Assembly (NCBI GenBank): GCA_033239005.1
Contig: BSQZ01000034.1
Location: forward strand, 3,456,001-3,520,000
DNA length: 64,000 nucleotides
Reading direction: 5' to 3'
Origin: Lamellibrachia satsuma
Taxonomy: Eukaryota > Annelida > Polychaeta > Sabellida > Siboglinidae
Shown: positions 17,904-34,945 of the stretch, in pieces
Numbering within the stretch: the first letter of the stretch is position 1
Layout of the letters: each line of letters begins with the position of its first letter
The notes under the pieces: generated by a model
What the model was told of the DNA's origin: nothing
What the model saw: only the letters and a program-made list of their open reading frames with translations
Databases searched by the model: none
Position numbers and translations under genes: made by a program

Positions 17904-18070
17904 GCACGCAAACATTATACTTTACAATATATACTATATAAAATGTAGACTATATTGCATCTGAATATAAGCGCTGTTTATGGAGATTTAAAAACACATT
18001 TTGACTGTTATTCTGATACAACCTCAATGGTTGATACGACGATGTCATTAGGTAAAGAGATATTGTGAGT

Positions 18071-21792
<3,722 letters not shown>

Positions 21793-21808
21793 GGTGCGTG
21801 TTGTTCAG

Positions 21809-21842
21809 TACTGATGCTCGGCCTCGTTCACCGACATTTATA
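21809..21842 (-). promoter_or_regulatory. Core promoter of copy A' (TATAAAT box plus TCAGTA initiator)
   Basis: On the minus strand TATAAAT begins at 21842 and the initiator TCAGTA has its A at 21812, exactly 30 bp apart. This gives a 19-20 nt 5' UTR before the ATG at 21792. It mirrors the promoter of copy A, whose box is the weaker TATAAG. Confidence 0.68.
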
Positions 21843-22938
21843 CATTAGTTGGTGCTCGGTAATGTTACATTTTTAGATTTAGGCTTACGAAGACATCTGG
21901 CAAAAAATTTATATCCCAGCGATTTAGTTATCCATGTCATTAGAACTCGAAAGTAATTAGCTGGGACCATGCAGAACAACGAGGCATTGTCAAAGGTTTC
22001 GTCGATTTCAAAGGAAGGTAGCATTGAGATATATACGTGCACAATGCCTATGTCATGACTAGCACAATAACAACTGATACACTTTGTTTACCAAGTGTGT
22101 TGTTTGTCGTACATAACACAATAGTTTGGATTAAACATCGTAAGCATTATTTATTTTTATTTTATTGTTTTTTCCGGAAATGAAGTCAGTTGAACTAAAT
22201 TAAAGGTAATCAAAACGGTCTGCGAATTTCCCGTTTTTAATGTGTAAATTTCCACTATAGCTAATGCGGAATTTCGACATTCTACAATCACATAGGGGAA
22301 ACTTTAGCGTCATAAATTACCACCCGTGACTTCCTACTAATCACCCCCTGAACTCCCTCGAGTCTGGGTGCAATTGTTGGAGCTTTCGTGAACAAACATG
22401 AAATCATGGTCCTTAGCCAAAGATAAGTGTATACTTAAACTCTGCCCCCTACTGTATATATGAAATAGATGTATTGAGAGACAATGATTACTAAAGTATA
22501 TCAACGTACATTAGAAATAAAAACCCTCATAAATACTGTGTCATTTGAATTATGCAAATGTTGTTCATTGGGCGATGCCCCACCTAGATTTTTTTCTTTT
22601 CAAGTTTCGCCACTGCATGGTAGCATGGTAAACTAATGGGTGAATAATCCCCACGCACCCCTGTGGCACCTCTGCCCTCCCCCTGCTCCCTATGTCCCCC
22701 CTTCAGGCCCTCTGGCTTCCCCCTTTGCGAGACCACAATTTCGCCGCTGCCTTTCGCGACAACCGCGCGCGTTTATAGGATCAAAGTAAAACACCGAATT
22801 ACTAATTATGACCTTAGTCGTCAAACAGCGGTTGGTAGACGTTGATAAGGCTTATTTGGTGCACACTACTCTGTAATTATTGTCACCTCAAGATATTGTC
22901 AGTATGTCAGTCTTTAGAGCAGTTGAATCACAGAATGT

Positions 22939-23156
22939 TAATCTACGGAAGCGTAGAAAGGACATGGTGCAGATCGCAAAACATGTTTTGTGGGATAACT
23001 AGTTTCTTGTTATGACAAGAACATTATTTTGCCATGAAAAAGAAAGCTTTTGTTATATAAAGAAACTAGTTACATATTTTGCTACAACAAGAAACTTGTT
23101 ATCCCACAAAACATATTTTGCGATTTGCACCACTTCTTTTTCTACGCTGCTGTATT
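22939..23156. mobile_element. Fold-back MITE-like element, right arm
   Basis: Mirror of 1074-1291 with the same inverted terminal blocks. It sits between the two divergent promoters of copies A' and B. Confidence 0.58.
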
Positions 23157-23856
23157 AATCGTTTCTCGCCTGACTGCAACCAATAACTTCAAAGTTGTGC
23201 AATTTGCAATCGTATTAATGATGTTCAGTTCAAACAATTGTAGTGGATGTTGCATGTCGAATACTATGATCGTCGGTGGTGTCCAAGCGGTGTGATACAA
23301 CTGAAATTGTGAAATATTCAGGCTCGTGAATATGTGGTATATTCAACCGTAAATAGCATATTACGTTTGTTCCTACATATGATAGGGAATGCAGCATTGT
23401 CAGCGTGAGCGTATTTTGCTGTATGTGGTATTTTGTTCTTTAGATTTAATATTGCAGTTGTTCGCTATTTCTCTCGGGAACCTCCTGTGTTACTATAATT
23501 GTGTTATGTATCAACACAGCTAAAACAGTAAAATAAATAAACATAACCGAAAGGCGTCTGGCCATATGCATGGATTTACCGTTGAGATTGGCACCACGAA
23601 AGCAACGTTCCTCTGTACAATAACCAGCCGCGCCAAACCGTTAGAATACAATGGTCTAGATCTGGATATATTTAACTCATGAAGTAACCGCTTTGTCCTT
23701 GCCGCCCGGATCCTGCCGTGAAGCTGCCACTGTTAGTCGGATTCAGTTTCGTGTACCTGAATCCAAAACTATTTATCTTAGAAATTGGGAAATTTAGTTT
23801 TTCTATTGTGTATTAGCAAATATGAGTGCAAAGAGAGATAGTTCCGGGAATCAGAC

Positions 23857-23895
23857 TATATATTGCCTACCAGACAACGGTAAGGTATCCAGTTC
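23857..23895 (+). promoter_or_regulatory. Putative core promoter of copy B
   Basis: TATATATT at 23857 lies 32-34 bp upstream of a pyrimidine-rich initiator-like TCCAGTTC (A at 23891), and the ATG follows at 23935. It is weaker than the promoters of copies A and A', and the exact start is uncertain. The mirrored sequence lies at about 345-380 for the gene leaving the left edge. Confidence 0.4.
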
Positions 23896-23934
23896 TCCAA
23901 AAAGGTAATGTACCGTCGATACGCTTATCCGACA

Positions 23935-25588
23935 ATGAAGATCGTCCAAGGTTAGTGAACAGCAGGATTTGTGACTTTTATTGACTGATTGGTTGTTATA
24001 GAATAACATTGTGAACCACATGAAAGCAGATGGAACATATTTATAAGTATCCGTATGCCACAGCATGAGCATGTGAAGCTAAATCATTGGTAACTAACTT
24101 TGTTGTGTCATCCAGTATGATTAAAAAGCGCTGTGTTTTGTCGTTACATTGGTTATCGCTTGACTTAGAATCGATATGTATATCGTGGTTCGTGATAATT
24201 TCGCGAACCCAAACTGACTATACGAGCGTAATCATTTGTACTAACAACAATACCCGTCCTCCGGACGGGATAACTTGGTAGTAACTGTCACAATAACTGT
24301 ATTAAAAACGTTATCACAGAAACGTTCATCTATGCCTTGGCACTGGACGCTGCCAGTCAATATCTCTCGAAATTGTGACTTAATACTGGCTGTGATAGTA
24401 ACGTCTAGCGAGCCTTGCCCTTGTATTACGTAAATTGGGACAATCGAAGAAAAGACTCATGACGTTGTCAACAGGTATACGCTATTGCTTTCGTAGCGTT
24501 GTAGACAACTGCACGCAATAACTATAAACCGTAAATCGATTGTTCGTAAAAATTGTAACAGCGGGGTGAATTTCGAAAACAAATTTATTATTCTATAATT
24601 TTACCTTGTAGCTTTTGCAATGCTATGCCTTATTGTGGCAACCTGCGCCGTACCCAGAGGACGCCACCCGTCTGCAACACGCGCATTCCTACGTATGCAC
24701 AGATCGACGGGTGACCTTTTAAAAATGTCACGTGACACGCAGCATCGAATGAACGAAACTGTTTCCACCTACGTATGTAATACTTCCGGTTTGTGTGTAC
24801 ACTTTCCCTCAGTGAAACTGCGCACACTAATTAGCGAAACAATGTTCCGGTGTAGTTTAATTTGGGAGGTTTATTTTAGTTGTTAGCTTTTCTCTAGATG
24901 TTTTACAAGAACTAATGTACGCATTCGAATACATGGTCTGCATGTTAAGGCTGTCAAAAGTGTGTTCTTGTGTACGGGAGAGCACGTTACAGTAAAAGTA
25001 AAGGTAGATTTGAAAAAACGCAGTCTTTTCAATTGATAAATCATAATATTACATAATTGCTGTGTATTTTGGTGACAGTCATTACGGCATGTTTCCTTAA
25101 TCGTCTGCATATGGGCCAGACAAGCCTAACTTTGGCGTCGCCTTATTTAGTCACACGTTGTCTCTAATATGTGTATGATTAACGGTGGAATAAATAGAAG
25201 ACCCGAACATAAGATTAATATGTTCATGCCGTTCTGTGATGTCACAATTCCCATTATGCTATCTTTCGTCGCAGTGCAAACAAGTATACACCGATCTCCT
25301 GCCGCGCCCAGATAAAAACGGAGGCCCTCTTGGCGTTTGTCAGACAATCGCCAATTACATACTTCCTATGCTATCTATGCCGCCATTGACAGAGTTCAAC
25401 AATAATAGACCAGTCGCTAAGGTAAGTTGTTGTCATATTTTGTTTAAGTTAGATTTGGGGCACTAAATAACCCACGACCCACGACAGTGCATGTATGTAT
25501 GTATGTATGTATGTATGTATGTATGTATGTATGTATGTATGTATGTATGTATGTATGTATGTATGTATGTATGTATGTATGTATGTAC

Positions 25589-25619
<31 letters not shown>

Positions 25620-28600
25620 TGTATGTATGTATGTATGTATGTATGTATGTATGTATGTATGTATGCATGCATGCATGCATGTATGCATGCATGCATGCAT
25701 GTGTGCATGTATGTGCATGTATGCATGCACATACATGCATGTACGTACGTACACACACAACCATACACACATACATACACACAATTGTACGCACACAGAC
25801 ACCACGCACATGCGTACGCACGCATGAATGCACGCTCACACGCATGCACACTACATAACAACGACCATTGCACGAAGCTACCATTCAACGTAGCCATTGC
25901 CTCTACATGCATTAGTATGTGTGAATGACTACTAATACATTCGATGAAGAATGCCCCGTACAGATAGATGTCGCGACAGGTGTCGCGACTGGGTAATTGT
26001 GTAATCATTGCGAAACTAAAAGTTTAATACGTTAGACGTACACGGAATTACGAAATAAATTTAACAAGATTTAACAAGAATGCCATCCCAACAACAAGTT
26101 CCAGATGGTAAGTAGACTAGGAAGCCATTGGCTTATCGAGAGTCCAACAATTTTCTCATCTCTGTGTAGCCCACCCTTATCAAATATCTGTCAATTCTAT
26201 TTTTAAACATATTCACACTACTAGCATTAACACAATCATTGGGCGGTTTGTTCCATTCATTTATCACCCTCTGTGAGCAAGAGTACTTTCTCATGTCCAA
26301 CCTACACTACACATAGTTTCCATATGAAACGTTTCTATTAGCAAATAAAAAATACGGTACTTTAGGCAAATTCGTATGATGCTACTTTTTGTGAAGACAA
26401 ATTGTGTTTGCTACTACCTCGTCATCTGGTGATTACCGATGTTCGCTGTTTGTGACGTACAAAATACACTTTTGACTATGCGATTGAAAATGTGTTCGAT
26501 TGTTACTTTTATTTGTAAAAGTACTGGTTAACTAGTTCGTATTCTAAATACACTAGCAGAATAGTTGAAGAGCATTCACAGTTCCAACTACATACCATTG
26601 ACTGTTTTTTCATTGTTCTGTTATGTGCATATACATACGTGCCTAAGTTATTTTATTATTAATTAGACATTGGGTAACTATGACGGAAATCCTAAATCTC
26701 CATTTATATACATCTTTATGCAATATTTAACGTGTTATATGTAATTAGATTGTGTATAACGCTTTGAGCATTATTATTATTAAAGGCAGATTTGAAACAC
26801 CGCGGTCTTTTTAAATCGTGAATCATATAGTTACATTGCTGCTGCATATTTTGATGACAGTCACAATGGCCCCTCTTATAAGGCATCTCCCACCTACATG
26901 CAACACTATTCAAACGCCAATTCCCCTCCCAGAACCCACCCCTCTTAAAATATATTTTCATTATAAATTATTACGACAATGTTTTCTAAATCTTTACGAC
27001 GGCGTTCATTTCAGACGACCCTGATATCTGCTTGGTTGGCCGCTAAACGACTCAACCAGACGTTGACACGTCTAGCGGAGGTCGGCACCGGGTCACTGCT
27101 GCGACGGAGGCACGGCGGTATGACGGAGTGTGTCGCACTCACCGACGGCCGCGATCCATGTCTAATCACGTGTAGCGCCAGCAAGATACCGGAACGACAA
27201 CTCTATTGCGACCTGAGCGCGCAGGTTATACCGCGTCTGCGCAACCTCGTCCAACTGCTGCATGCAAAGGTTAGCTCGCAGATCTTTTTTTGTGATTCTC
27301 GTGATGGCCTTCGTTGTGGGCTTCAAAGTAGGTTTATTCTTAAATATTCACATGCCACTGTGTGTTGTGTGTCGTGTGTCGTGTGCACCTCATAATTCCA
27401 CCTGTTTGAAATTGAGTCGCTTTGAGGCCATTTCTAATAGCGCACAAAACATCATTCGATTGTTGTATGTTATACATATCAGTTAGCAATGATATGAGAT
27501 AATTCTAACGTAATCACTAGTTATATTAGTATTTATATTTTATTATATTAATGCGTTTGCCAAATTCAAGCAACACAACAACCAATTATCATTGAGCGCA
27601 ACATTTAAAATATGTACGGCAACAAATTAAATTACTATACTATCATAGGAATCAGTTTGTCTTAAAAGCAAAACGACTCTCACATTCTAAATACGTGACC
27701 ACTTAACCAGTATATTATGGTTGTTTATTACGTATTAAAGTTGTTGCGTCATAATAATGATTATGACGGCATGGGAATTATCTCACCTGTCCTCTTCTGG
27801 CCCAGTGGCCCATCAGGCCGAAGTGCATCTCCTCCAGCTCGCTCTGTCAGCTGCTACACGTCTGGGTTCATTCCAGCAGTTCCACCCAAGTATGCGTCTT
27901 TCATTTTCAACAGTTGATCAGCCACGTTGTCTTTTCCTCTACTTTCGAGTGTCCATGTCCATTCGTAGGATATGTCCTACCCATTTCCATCTTCTAAACT
28001 TGACCTCGGTGCCGATTGTCTTCAATTTTGTTTTTGTAAGAATATCTTGATTTGATACGACGTATGGCCATCTATTTTCTTCTTAAGCACAAATGTATTT
28101 AACTTTTTGTTGTCTCATTCGTTTATTTTCCATATCTCACTTCCATACAATAACATTGGTTTAACAAGTGTGTTAAAAGCCTCAATTTAGATGACAATGT
28201 GTACTTATTTGAAGTCCATATTTGCTTTAGCTTCTTGAAGGATACCCTTGCTTTACGAATTCTGTTAAAATTATCATCACCGCCTCATCTTGCTTACTGA
28301 CGTTAGCACCCAGGTAGTTATACTTGTCCACTTCCTTTAGTTCTTGATCGTCAATTAGTATTCTATTTTTTTACTTGCTGTTTATTCTCAATAATTGAAT
28401 TTTCTTTTTATTTATTCTTAGTCCTGTCCTTGCTGCAAATTGATTCAGTTGTCTTGTCTTTGTTTGCGTGTGTGTGTAGCATGATGACATGAGTGCTATG
28501 TCATCGGCAAAGTCCAGGTCCTCTAGTTTTGACGTGCAGTTCCATCCTATCCATGTTTTATTTCCTGCAGTTGTGTTTCTCATCTTCCACTACCACCAAG

Positions 28601-30172
28601 AAGATAAATCCAGACATTACATCTTCTTGTTTAACTCGTTTGGAAGACGGAGTGTTGATACGGCCCCTCAATGTAAATAGCCGCAATGGCTGGACTTATG
28701 TAGCGTAATGTTATAATGACATGACCGCAAACAAGTCGTTGTCACTGGTTGTGATTTCGTGTTGTGAATGCCTTTCCAATGCTATCGTGATTATAATGTT
28801 GTTTGCACAGAAGGCCGAGTGTTTGTGTCTACGTTATACGTTGGATAACTACTTGGGTTTCAACACGTGTGATCAATGCATGGGGCCGTTCACAATTTTC
28901 AATATTTACTTATTCGTACAAAGCGTAATCATTCTCAATAGTTGTTCCGTAATAGTTTACAGCGAGGCGCTGCATGACGCGACTGTGGTCGTATTTGCGA
29001 CGAACATTGAAAAATTAGTACGTGGTCTTTGCCCCCTCCTCTTTAATACGCGGGCCTGACCCCTCTCCCTTTAATATTCGGGCCTTGACCCCCCTTTATT
29101 ATTGGGGCCTTGACCCCTCCCCTTTTCTACCCGGGCCTTGACCCCTCCCCCTTTAATACGCGTGCCTTGTCCCCTCCCCTTAGTACGCGGGCCTTGCCGC
29201 CTCCCATTTAGTACGCGGGCTTGACCCCTCTCCCTTTAGTACTCGGGCCTTGACCCCTCCCCTTTTCTACTCGGGCCTTGACCCCTCCCCCTTTAGTACG
29301 CGTGCCTTGTCCACTCCCCCTTTTCTACTCGGGCCTTGACCCCTCCCCCTTTAGTACGCGAGCCTTGCCCCCTCCCTTTAGTACGCGTGCCTTGTCCCCT
29401 CCCTTTAGTACGCGGGCCTTGTCGCCTCCCCTTTAGTACGCGTGCCTTGTCCCCTCCCTTTAGTACGCGGGCCTTGTCGCCTCCCCTTTAGTACTCGGGC
29501 CTTGACCCCTCCCCTTTTCTACTCGGGCCTTGACCCCTCCCCCTTTAGTACGCGTGCCTTGTCCACTCCCCGTTTTCTACTCGGGCCTTGACCCCTCCCC
29601 CTTTAGTACGCGAGCCTTGCCCACTCCCTTTAATACGCGTGCCTTGTCCCCTCCCTTTAGTATGTGGGCCTTGCCGCCTCCCCTTTAGTACGCGGGTCTT
29701 GTCCCCTCCCCTTTAGTACGCGAGCCGTTCTCCCTCTCCCTTTAGAACATAAAAGTGCAGATAATGCTAAAATAATTTGGCTTTCTGGATTGTGTACCTT
29801 GTGTGATGTTCCACGAAGTTTCTTTCACACGACAAAGATATTTCCTATTGACATGAATTTTCTAATTTGTGTGACAAATATGCAATGTATTAAAGATTTC
29901 CCACAACCAAATAAACACCATAAGAACATTACTCGTGTCAATAGGAATAGAACATTGCAAATATATGATGCATCTGAAACTTTGAACACATTTCAACATG
30001 ACAACCATCTTTCTTACAGATTCCCGACGCCAAGGATCTGAACCCGACCGGTACCGACCTTGACATCGACTCGTCCAGTCCCCACAGTGCACTGCGGCTC
30101 TACGACGTGGCTGTGCTCGAGTACGCCCGACGACAGATGGCGTTGATCACGAAAATGTTTCTATCCATTTAA
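23935..30172 (+). CDS. Copy B: secreted helical protein, candidate class I cytokine-like (five exons)
   Basis: Exons: 23935-23950, 24612-24772, 25275-25421, 27015-27269, 30020-30172; about 243 aa, ending TAA. All introns are GT-AG with phases 1,0,0,0. The signal peptide MKIVQAFAMLCLIVATCA probably cleaves near residue 18. Six mature cysteines fall at about 60, 81, 147, 157, 161 and 173, matching copy A. Sequons NET (53-55) and NQT (122-124) predict N-glycosylation; copy A lacks both. Exon 4 is about three-quarters identical to copy A by eye, with RHGG, TDGRDPC and PERQLYC intact. The last exon is one long amphipathic helix around LRLYDVAVLEYARRQ. Intron 3 holds a (TGTA)n tract and a LINE 3' end; intron 4 holds an RTE-like LINE piece and a minisatellite. 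Function is inferred as for copy A. Confidence 0.8.
25487..25765. repeat. (TGTA)n/(TGCA)n microsatellite in intron 3 of copy B
   Basis: About 170 bp of nearly pure ATGT repeats, then GCAT-rich repeats and a run of ACAC/CATA to about 25860. All six frames are open as a repeat artefact. Confidence 0.95.
26070..26315 (-). mobile_element. 5'-truncated 3' end of the CR1-like LINE, intron 3 of copy B
   Basis: Closely matches the 3' end of the LINE at 46760-46995 (shared GGAAGCCATTGGCTTATCG and CAATTCTA...TTAAACATATTCACACTACTAGCA). Only the last ~240 bp are present, the usual outcome of incomplete target-primed reverse transcription. Confidence 0.75.
27880..28620 (-). mobile_element. Decayed non-LTR retrotransposon fragment in intron 4 of copy B
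   Basis: The minus-strand piece 28583-28371 contains a reverse-transcriptase catalytic region, LEDLDFADDIALMSS, followed by QLNQFAARTGLRINKKK. Decayed C-terminal sequence continues to about 27880. The FADDIALLS-type box and downstream context resemble RTE/endonuclease-type LINEs. Many stops are present, so it is not active. Confidence 0.6.
29030..29745. repeat. ~28-30-bp minisatellite in intron 4 of copy B
   Basis: About 24 imperfect copies of a unit built from GGGCCTTGACCCCTCCCC and TTTAGTACGCG, with variants (TTGTCCCC, TTCTACTC). It is strongly strand-asymmetric (C/T-rich on plus). Confidence 0.93.
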
Positions 30173-30504
30173 AGGTCCTTCCTCGATACAACTGTTCGCA
30201 CGTAACGTTTTACAATCATTTCGCGGAAAATCAGACTCATCAACATACGTTGCTCGTTTGTGCAAATGGGTTATTGAGTCTTTGTGAAATCATCGGACAA
30301 ACTATTGCATTTATTTTTTATAGGATCCGGTCAAAATCCGACGAAAAGGGCAAAAGTTATATACTATGACATATTAGGCTATTCGTACTTTCGCAAGTTG
30401 CTCGATCAAACAATCGAAATCAACAATTTAGATCATTTGTTGCTACTCCGTGGTGGAACCCGTCACAATGGATGCCATAGCCAAACAGTGGCGTGTGCTA
30501 GACC

Positions 30505-31066
30505 AGGTGGACCACGTGGATCAGGCACACCTTGCGCCACCTAGCGAATGTCAATAGTTAGTCTGTTATTCCTGTTGTGGACCACGTGGATCATGCACAC
30601 CTTGCGCCACCTAGCGAATGTCAATAGTTAGTCTGTTCTTCCTGTGGTGGACCACGTGGAACAGGCACACCTTGCGCCACCTAGCGAATGTCAATAGTTA
30701 GTCTGTTCTTCCTGTGTTGGACCACGTGGAACAGGCACACCTTGCGCCACTTAGCGAATGTCAATAGTTAGTCTGTCCTTCCTGTGGTGGACCACGTGGA
30801 ACAGGCACACCTTGCGCCACCTAGCGAATGTCAATAGTTAGTCTGTTCTTCCTGTGGTGGACCACGTGGAACAGGCACACCTTGCGCCACCTAGCGAATG
30901 TCAATAGTTAGTCTGTTCTTCCTGTGGTGGACCACGTGGAACAGGCACACCTTGCGCCATTTAGCGAATGTTAATAATTAGTCTGTTCTTCCTGTGTTGG
31001 ACCACGTGGAACAGGCACACCTTGCGCCACCTAGCGAATGTTAGTAGTTAGTCTGTTCTTCTTGTC
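30505..31066. repeat. 70-bp tandem repeat, eight copies, just downstream of copy B
   Basis: Successive ACCACGTGGA sites at 30511, 30581, 30651, 30721, 30791, 30861, 30931 and 31001 give an exact 70-bp period. Each unit carries CCACGTGG (an E-box CACGTG core), CACACCTTGCGCCA and AGCGAATGT. It lies about 330 bp past the stop codon of copy B. Confidence 0.93.
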
Positions 31067-31995
31067 ATCGACACCACACCCTCCAGTAGTACCCACGTCC
31101 TTTACAATACTTTCACCGTCACACATACATAACAGATCCTCCAAGTCTCCAGATATGGCTTGAGATCTACCCTTTTCGGTAATGTTTCATAGATTCTCTC
31201 GATCTCCCGAATCCATATCAATAGCTTCCGCTTTTGTCGAATTTGATTGTTCGAACTTTTCTTTAAATTTCCAGGTTCTTGATTTTATTACGTTTACCTA
31301 CAAAGCATAACTTTTTGTGCGGGGTGCTGGTGGTCTAACTCGTAGAAACATCACCACAGCTCTTGTGTAATGCTTGCTCGATGGCACCAACGAAACATTT
31401 GCTCGCGCCAACTTGGCAGGTGCAACCCTGTAGACTGTCTTTATTTACTGAGGCATCAAATGTTAATTGAACTCGTTGCAATGTCTTGGGATCACGTCTT
31501 GGGAACATGCAAATTGCCCACAGCCATTCCAAATGAATTATTTCGTTGACATTAAAATAGTAATGTTATTTAGAAAGCATTTGTTACGACATGAAAGCTG
31601 CCACGTTTGTTTTCAGCAACTTTTATATTTTTATATTCCTTATATTATCGTGCACCATTTTATTTATAGTGTTTGCATTTACACTTGTTTCAATGTGCTT
31701 TTACATTGTCAATACATATGTATATATAACATTGTAGAAACCGGTGTTTATAAATATATGGGTGTTTGTTTTATTGTAGTACGTACATCATATTGTTTCA
31801 CGTTTATGTTGTATGCTATTATGTATTGTACTGTTAACACATCCACGTATTATTTTTTATTATATTACGTACACACACACATATACATAATTATACATTT
31901 AACATTGATATATTTTAGCATTGTGATTGTATGATGTATAATTTGTCTAAAATAAATTTGTTACAAAGTCATGTACGTTGTGTGATGTTACTGAG

Positions 31996-32136
<141 letters not shown>

Positions 32137-33464
32137 ACCGTTCAAGTGAAGTCGTAAATACGAATCGCCAAGTGGGGGCTCCTTTTTAAAACTACAGTTC
32201 TTGACCGGTTGACCGGGGTCGTGAACTTAATTTACATGTCGTGAACTGGTAAACACGAGAGCTTTCGAACGCAGCATAACTCCGTAATCTCTGGCGTACA
32301 TTGTGCAAATGGCAGCTGTGATTGTTTGGTGTAGACAACTCCGTGGACATTTGAGGCGAAATAGAATAGCCTTTGAGCGAACGAATCGGATGGATCTGTC
32401 GGAAATATTTGATGACATCGAGCGGTAGGCTGTTTTCTAGAATCCAGGCCCATTGTTACAACATACAATATGTATAGCAACTGTGCACAAAGCATGCACA
32501 ATGCCTACTGAAATACGGAAAACGTAATTTGTTAAACATGTGTGTTGTGTGTAAAAGCACATTTAATCACCTTTTTCGATGCTCGAATCCGCATATTTAT
32601 TTTGCTTCGAGTGTCGCCATCTAGCGAATAAAAGGGGCAAGATGGCGCTCAGGGCAGGTTAAATATGCGAATTCGAGCTTCGAGAAAGGTGATTAAATGT
32701 ATTTTACCGCACAACATCTTTAACAATTTACATAGTCCGTAGAAATATATTCATTGTGCATGCACTGTGCATGGCTACTGTACATATTGCATATTAATAA
32801 CGGCGAAATTGAGGTGGGCCCGAATTCTAGAAAAGTACCGAGCTGTATTCAAAGTTCAGATTTAATACATAACCATGTGCAACTACAATTAAGAGTATGT
32901 AATTGTTAGATAATCATACGTCATAATTACTTTGGTTCTGTGTATGCCGGCCTCATTTAGTACATCACGCGTAGTCTAGACTACCCGATTTTCATAGAAC
33001 TACACATTCGCTATTCGATTGTGCCGTTTACCATGTCAGCCTTCAGTCAACCGGAGAAATGACCGGAATCACATTATGAGTAAACCACTGGCGAGATATT
33101 CTTGATATTAGTTGCACATTGTTAGTTTGTTGTTGCTCTCCTGTTTATCCCTGCAGTCCGGGGTGTGGCTGGCATCCAATTCCGGACTTACAATTTAGTT
33201 TCCCCTCTTCTTCATCATTAGTCCCGTTTAACTGCCCTCTCTCTAAACTACCTCCATTCCCCTTCCCTCGCTCTAATTCTCCTCTCCCATCCCACTACCA
33301 CCAAATATCTCTTCACGCAGTCCTCCCATCTCAATCTCCATCTTCCACTTCCCTTCCACCCTCCATATAAAGCACATCCGCCCTTTACGTCAACTGTTCC
33401 CCTTCCATTCTTTCCACATGTCCAGTCCACTTAAGCCGGCTCCTCACCAGCTTCCTTGTGGGAC

Positions 33465-33465
33465 T

Positions 33466-33545
<80 letters not shown>

Positions 33546-33607
33546 TTCTCACTCACTCACACACACGCTCACACGCACACACGCGCACACACGCACACGC
33601 ACGCACG

Positions 33608-33653
<46 letters not shown>

Positions 33654-33655
33654 AC
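33465..33655. repeat. Compound (TC)n-(TA)n-(AC)n microsatellite
   Basis: (TC)n at 33467-33499, (TA)n at 33500-33543, then AC/GC-rich dinucleotides to about 33652. The frames through it are artefacts. Confidence 0.95.
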
Positions 33656-33865
33656 TCTCACCAACTTTCTCCTCAGCTCCTCCTTTCTTCGCTTGTCTAT
33701 TCTTTTCACTCCGTCAGGTCTCCTTCAAACTTCTCACCCGGACTTCTCATTCGAGTCGCTACCCGCGGAACGAACTATCCGGACTTCGCTGGTTTCTCAC
33801 CACTGCCGGGAGACGGGGCGTGTCAGCTACCCCGGACGCGATAACTATAATATTATCGACGTTCT

Positions 33866-34225
33866 GTGTCGGTGCATAGCCACGGCAACGTTGCCCTGGC
33901 TGACCTACAGTTCGGTAAATATTCGGATGTTTCCTTCCCCTTATGTGAGCTGTCTCTCAAGACAATCGAGCCCCTCCTGCCCGGGTTTTTAAATCAGATA
34001 TTTCTTTCTCCTAGATCCCTAGCGCATTCGTATGAGGCCGTAAGGAGCAAGGTATCTATGGTGTACTATGGGGAGGTTGTACCAGGATCTTGTCTATATA
34101 CTAGCAGGAGATACTTACGCACTCCGCTTCCTTTTCACCCCAAAGAGCCCTCTGGCGGCTGTAGCTGTAAGCGAGAGTATACAACCAACAAGAACTACTT
34201 ACTACACATTAATCTACAGCACTAG
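33866..34225 (+). other. Unassigned open frame, 119 codons
   Basis: An open frame with no ATG at its start (it begins GTG) and a composition that is not simple repeat, including LQFGKYSDVSFPLCELS and SLAHSYEAVRSK. It ends TAG. A potential donor (AAG|GTATCT) lies near 34050. I do not recognise it. It could be part of an exon, a decayed retroelement or chance. Confidence 0.2.
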
Positions 34226-34667
34226 GCGATTTTACAAAGAATGCCCTGTTATTAAATTGACAGCGCATATTTCTTTATAAATACATAAGTACTATATATT
34301 TAAACATTACAGAACCTGTTTCGCGAAAATGTTCTGTTCCGAAGTTTTTCTCCGAGTTGTTAAGTTGTTTTTTTATTGTGTCTCAAGTTTATGAGAAAGA
34401 TATGGACCACACAGTCAAAGTTACAGTTACCGTTCAAAATATATCCAAATTCAACGGCCAAAGAACAGTTGTGACAAAACGTCAACAAATTCGTGAACAA
34501 ATAATTATTGATTGAAATTAGTGAGAATGTAAAAAGAAAATAAATGTGTTGATCGGAGCAATTTGCAAAGAACATAAACAAGAATTGACATAATAGCTAG
34601 CATTATAATAGGAATATAAGAGCATGATTGTGAATACGCCTGTAGCTTAAAATACGACCAGTTACTA

Positions 34668-34945
34668 TTATGTGGCGATAACACCATGGACGTATCTGTG
34701 TGCGTGTATGCGTGGGGGTAGGGAGCTACTGAGAATTATGTGGTGATAATATCTTGAACGTACCTGTGTGCGTGTGTGCGTTGGGGTGGTGGAGCTACTG
34801 AGAATTATATGGGTATAATACCATGGACGTATCTGTGTACGTGTGTGCGTTCGGGTGGGGGAGCTAGTGAGAATTATGTGGCGATAACACCATAGACGTA
34901 TCTGTGTGCCTGTGTGTGTAGAGGTGGGGAAGCTAGTGAGAATGG
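34668..34945. repeat. ~69-bp tandem repeat, about four copies
   Basis: Units contain GAATTATGTGGCGATAACACC, GACGTATCTGTGTGCGTG and a GGGGTGGGGGAGCTA segment. The copies are diverged. Confidence 0.85.

Noticed and set aside
25444..26008. Frames over the (TGTA)n tract
   Set aside because: Repeat translation inside intron 3 of copy B, with no splice or homology support.
28721..29059. 112-codon hydrophobic frame in intron 4 of copy B
   Set aside because: It lies inside the intron, runs into the minisatellite, and has no homology or splice support.
33119..33430. Pro/Ser-rich frames around 33.1-33.4 kb
   Set aside because: Low-complexity C/T-rich sequence next to a compound microsatellite, with no conserved motif.
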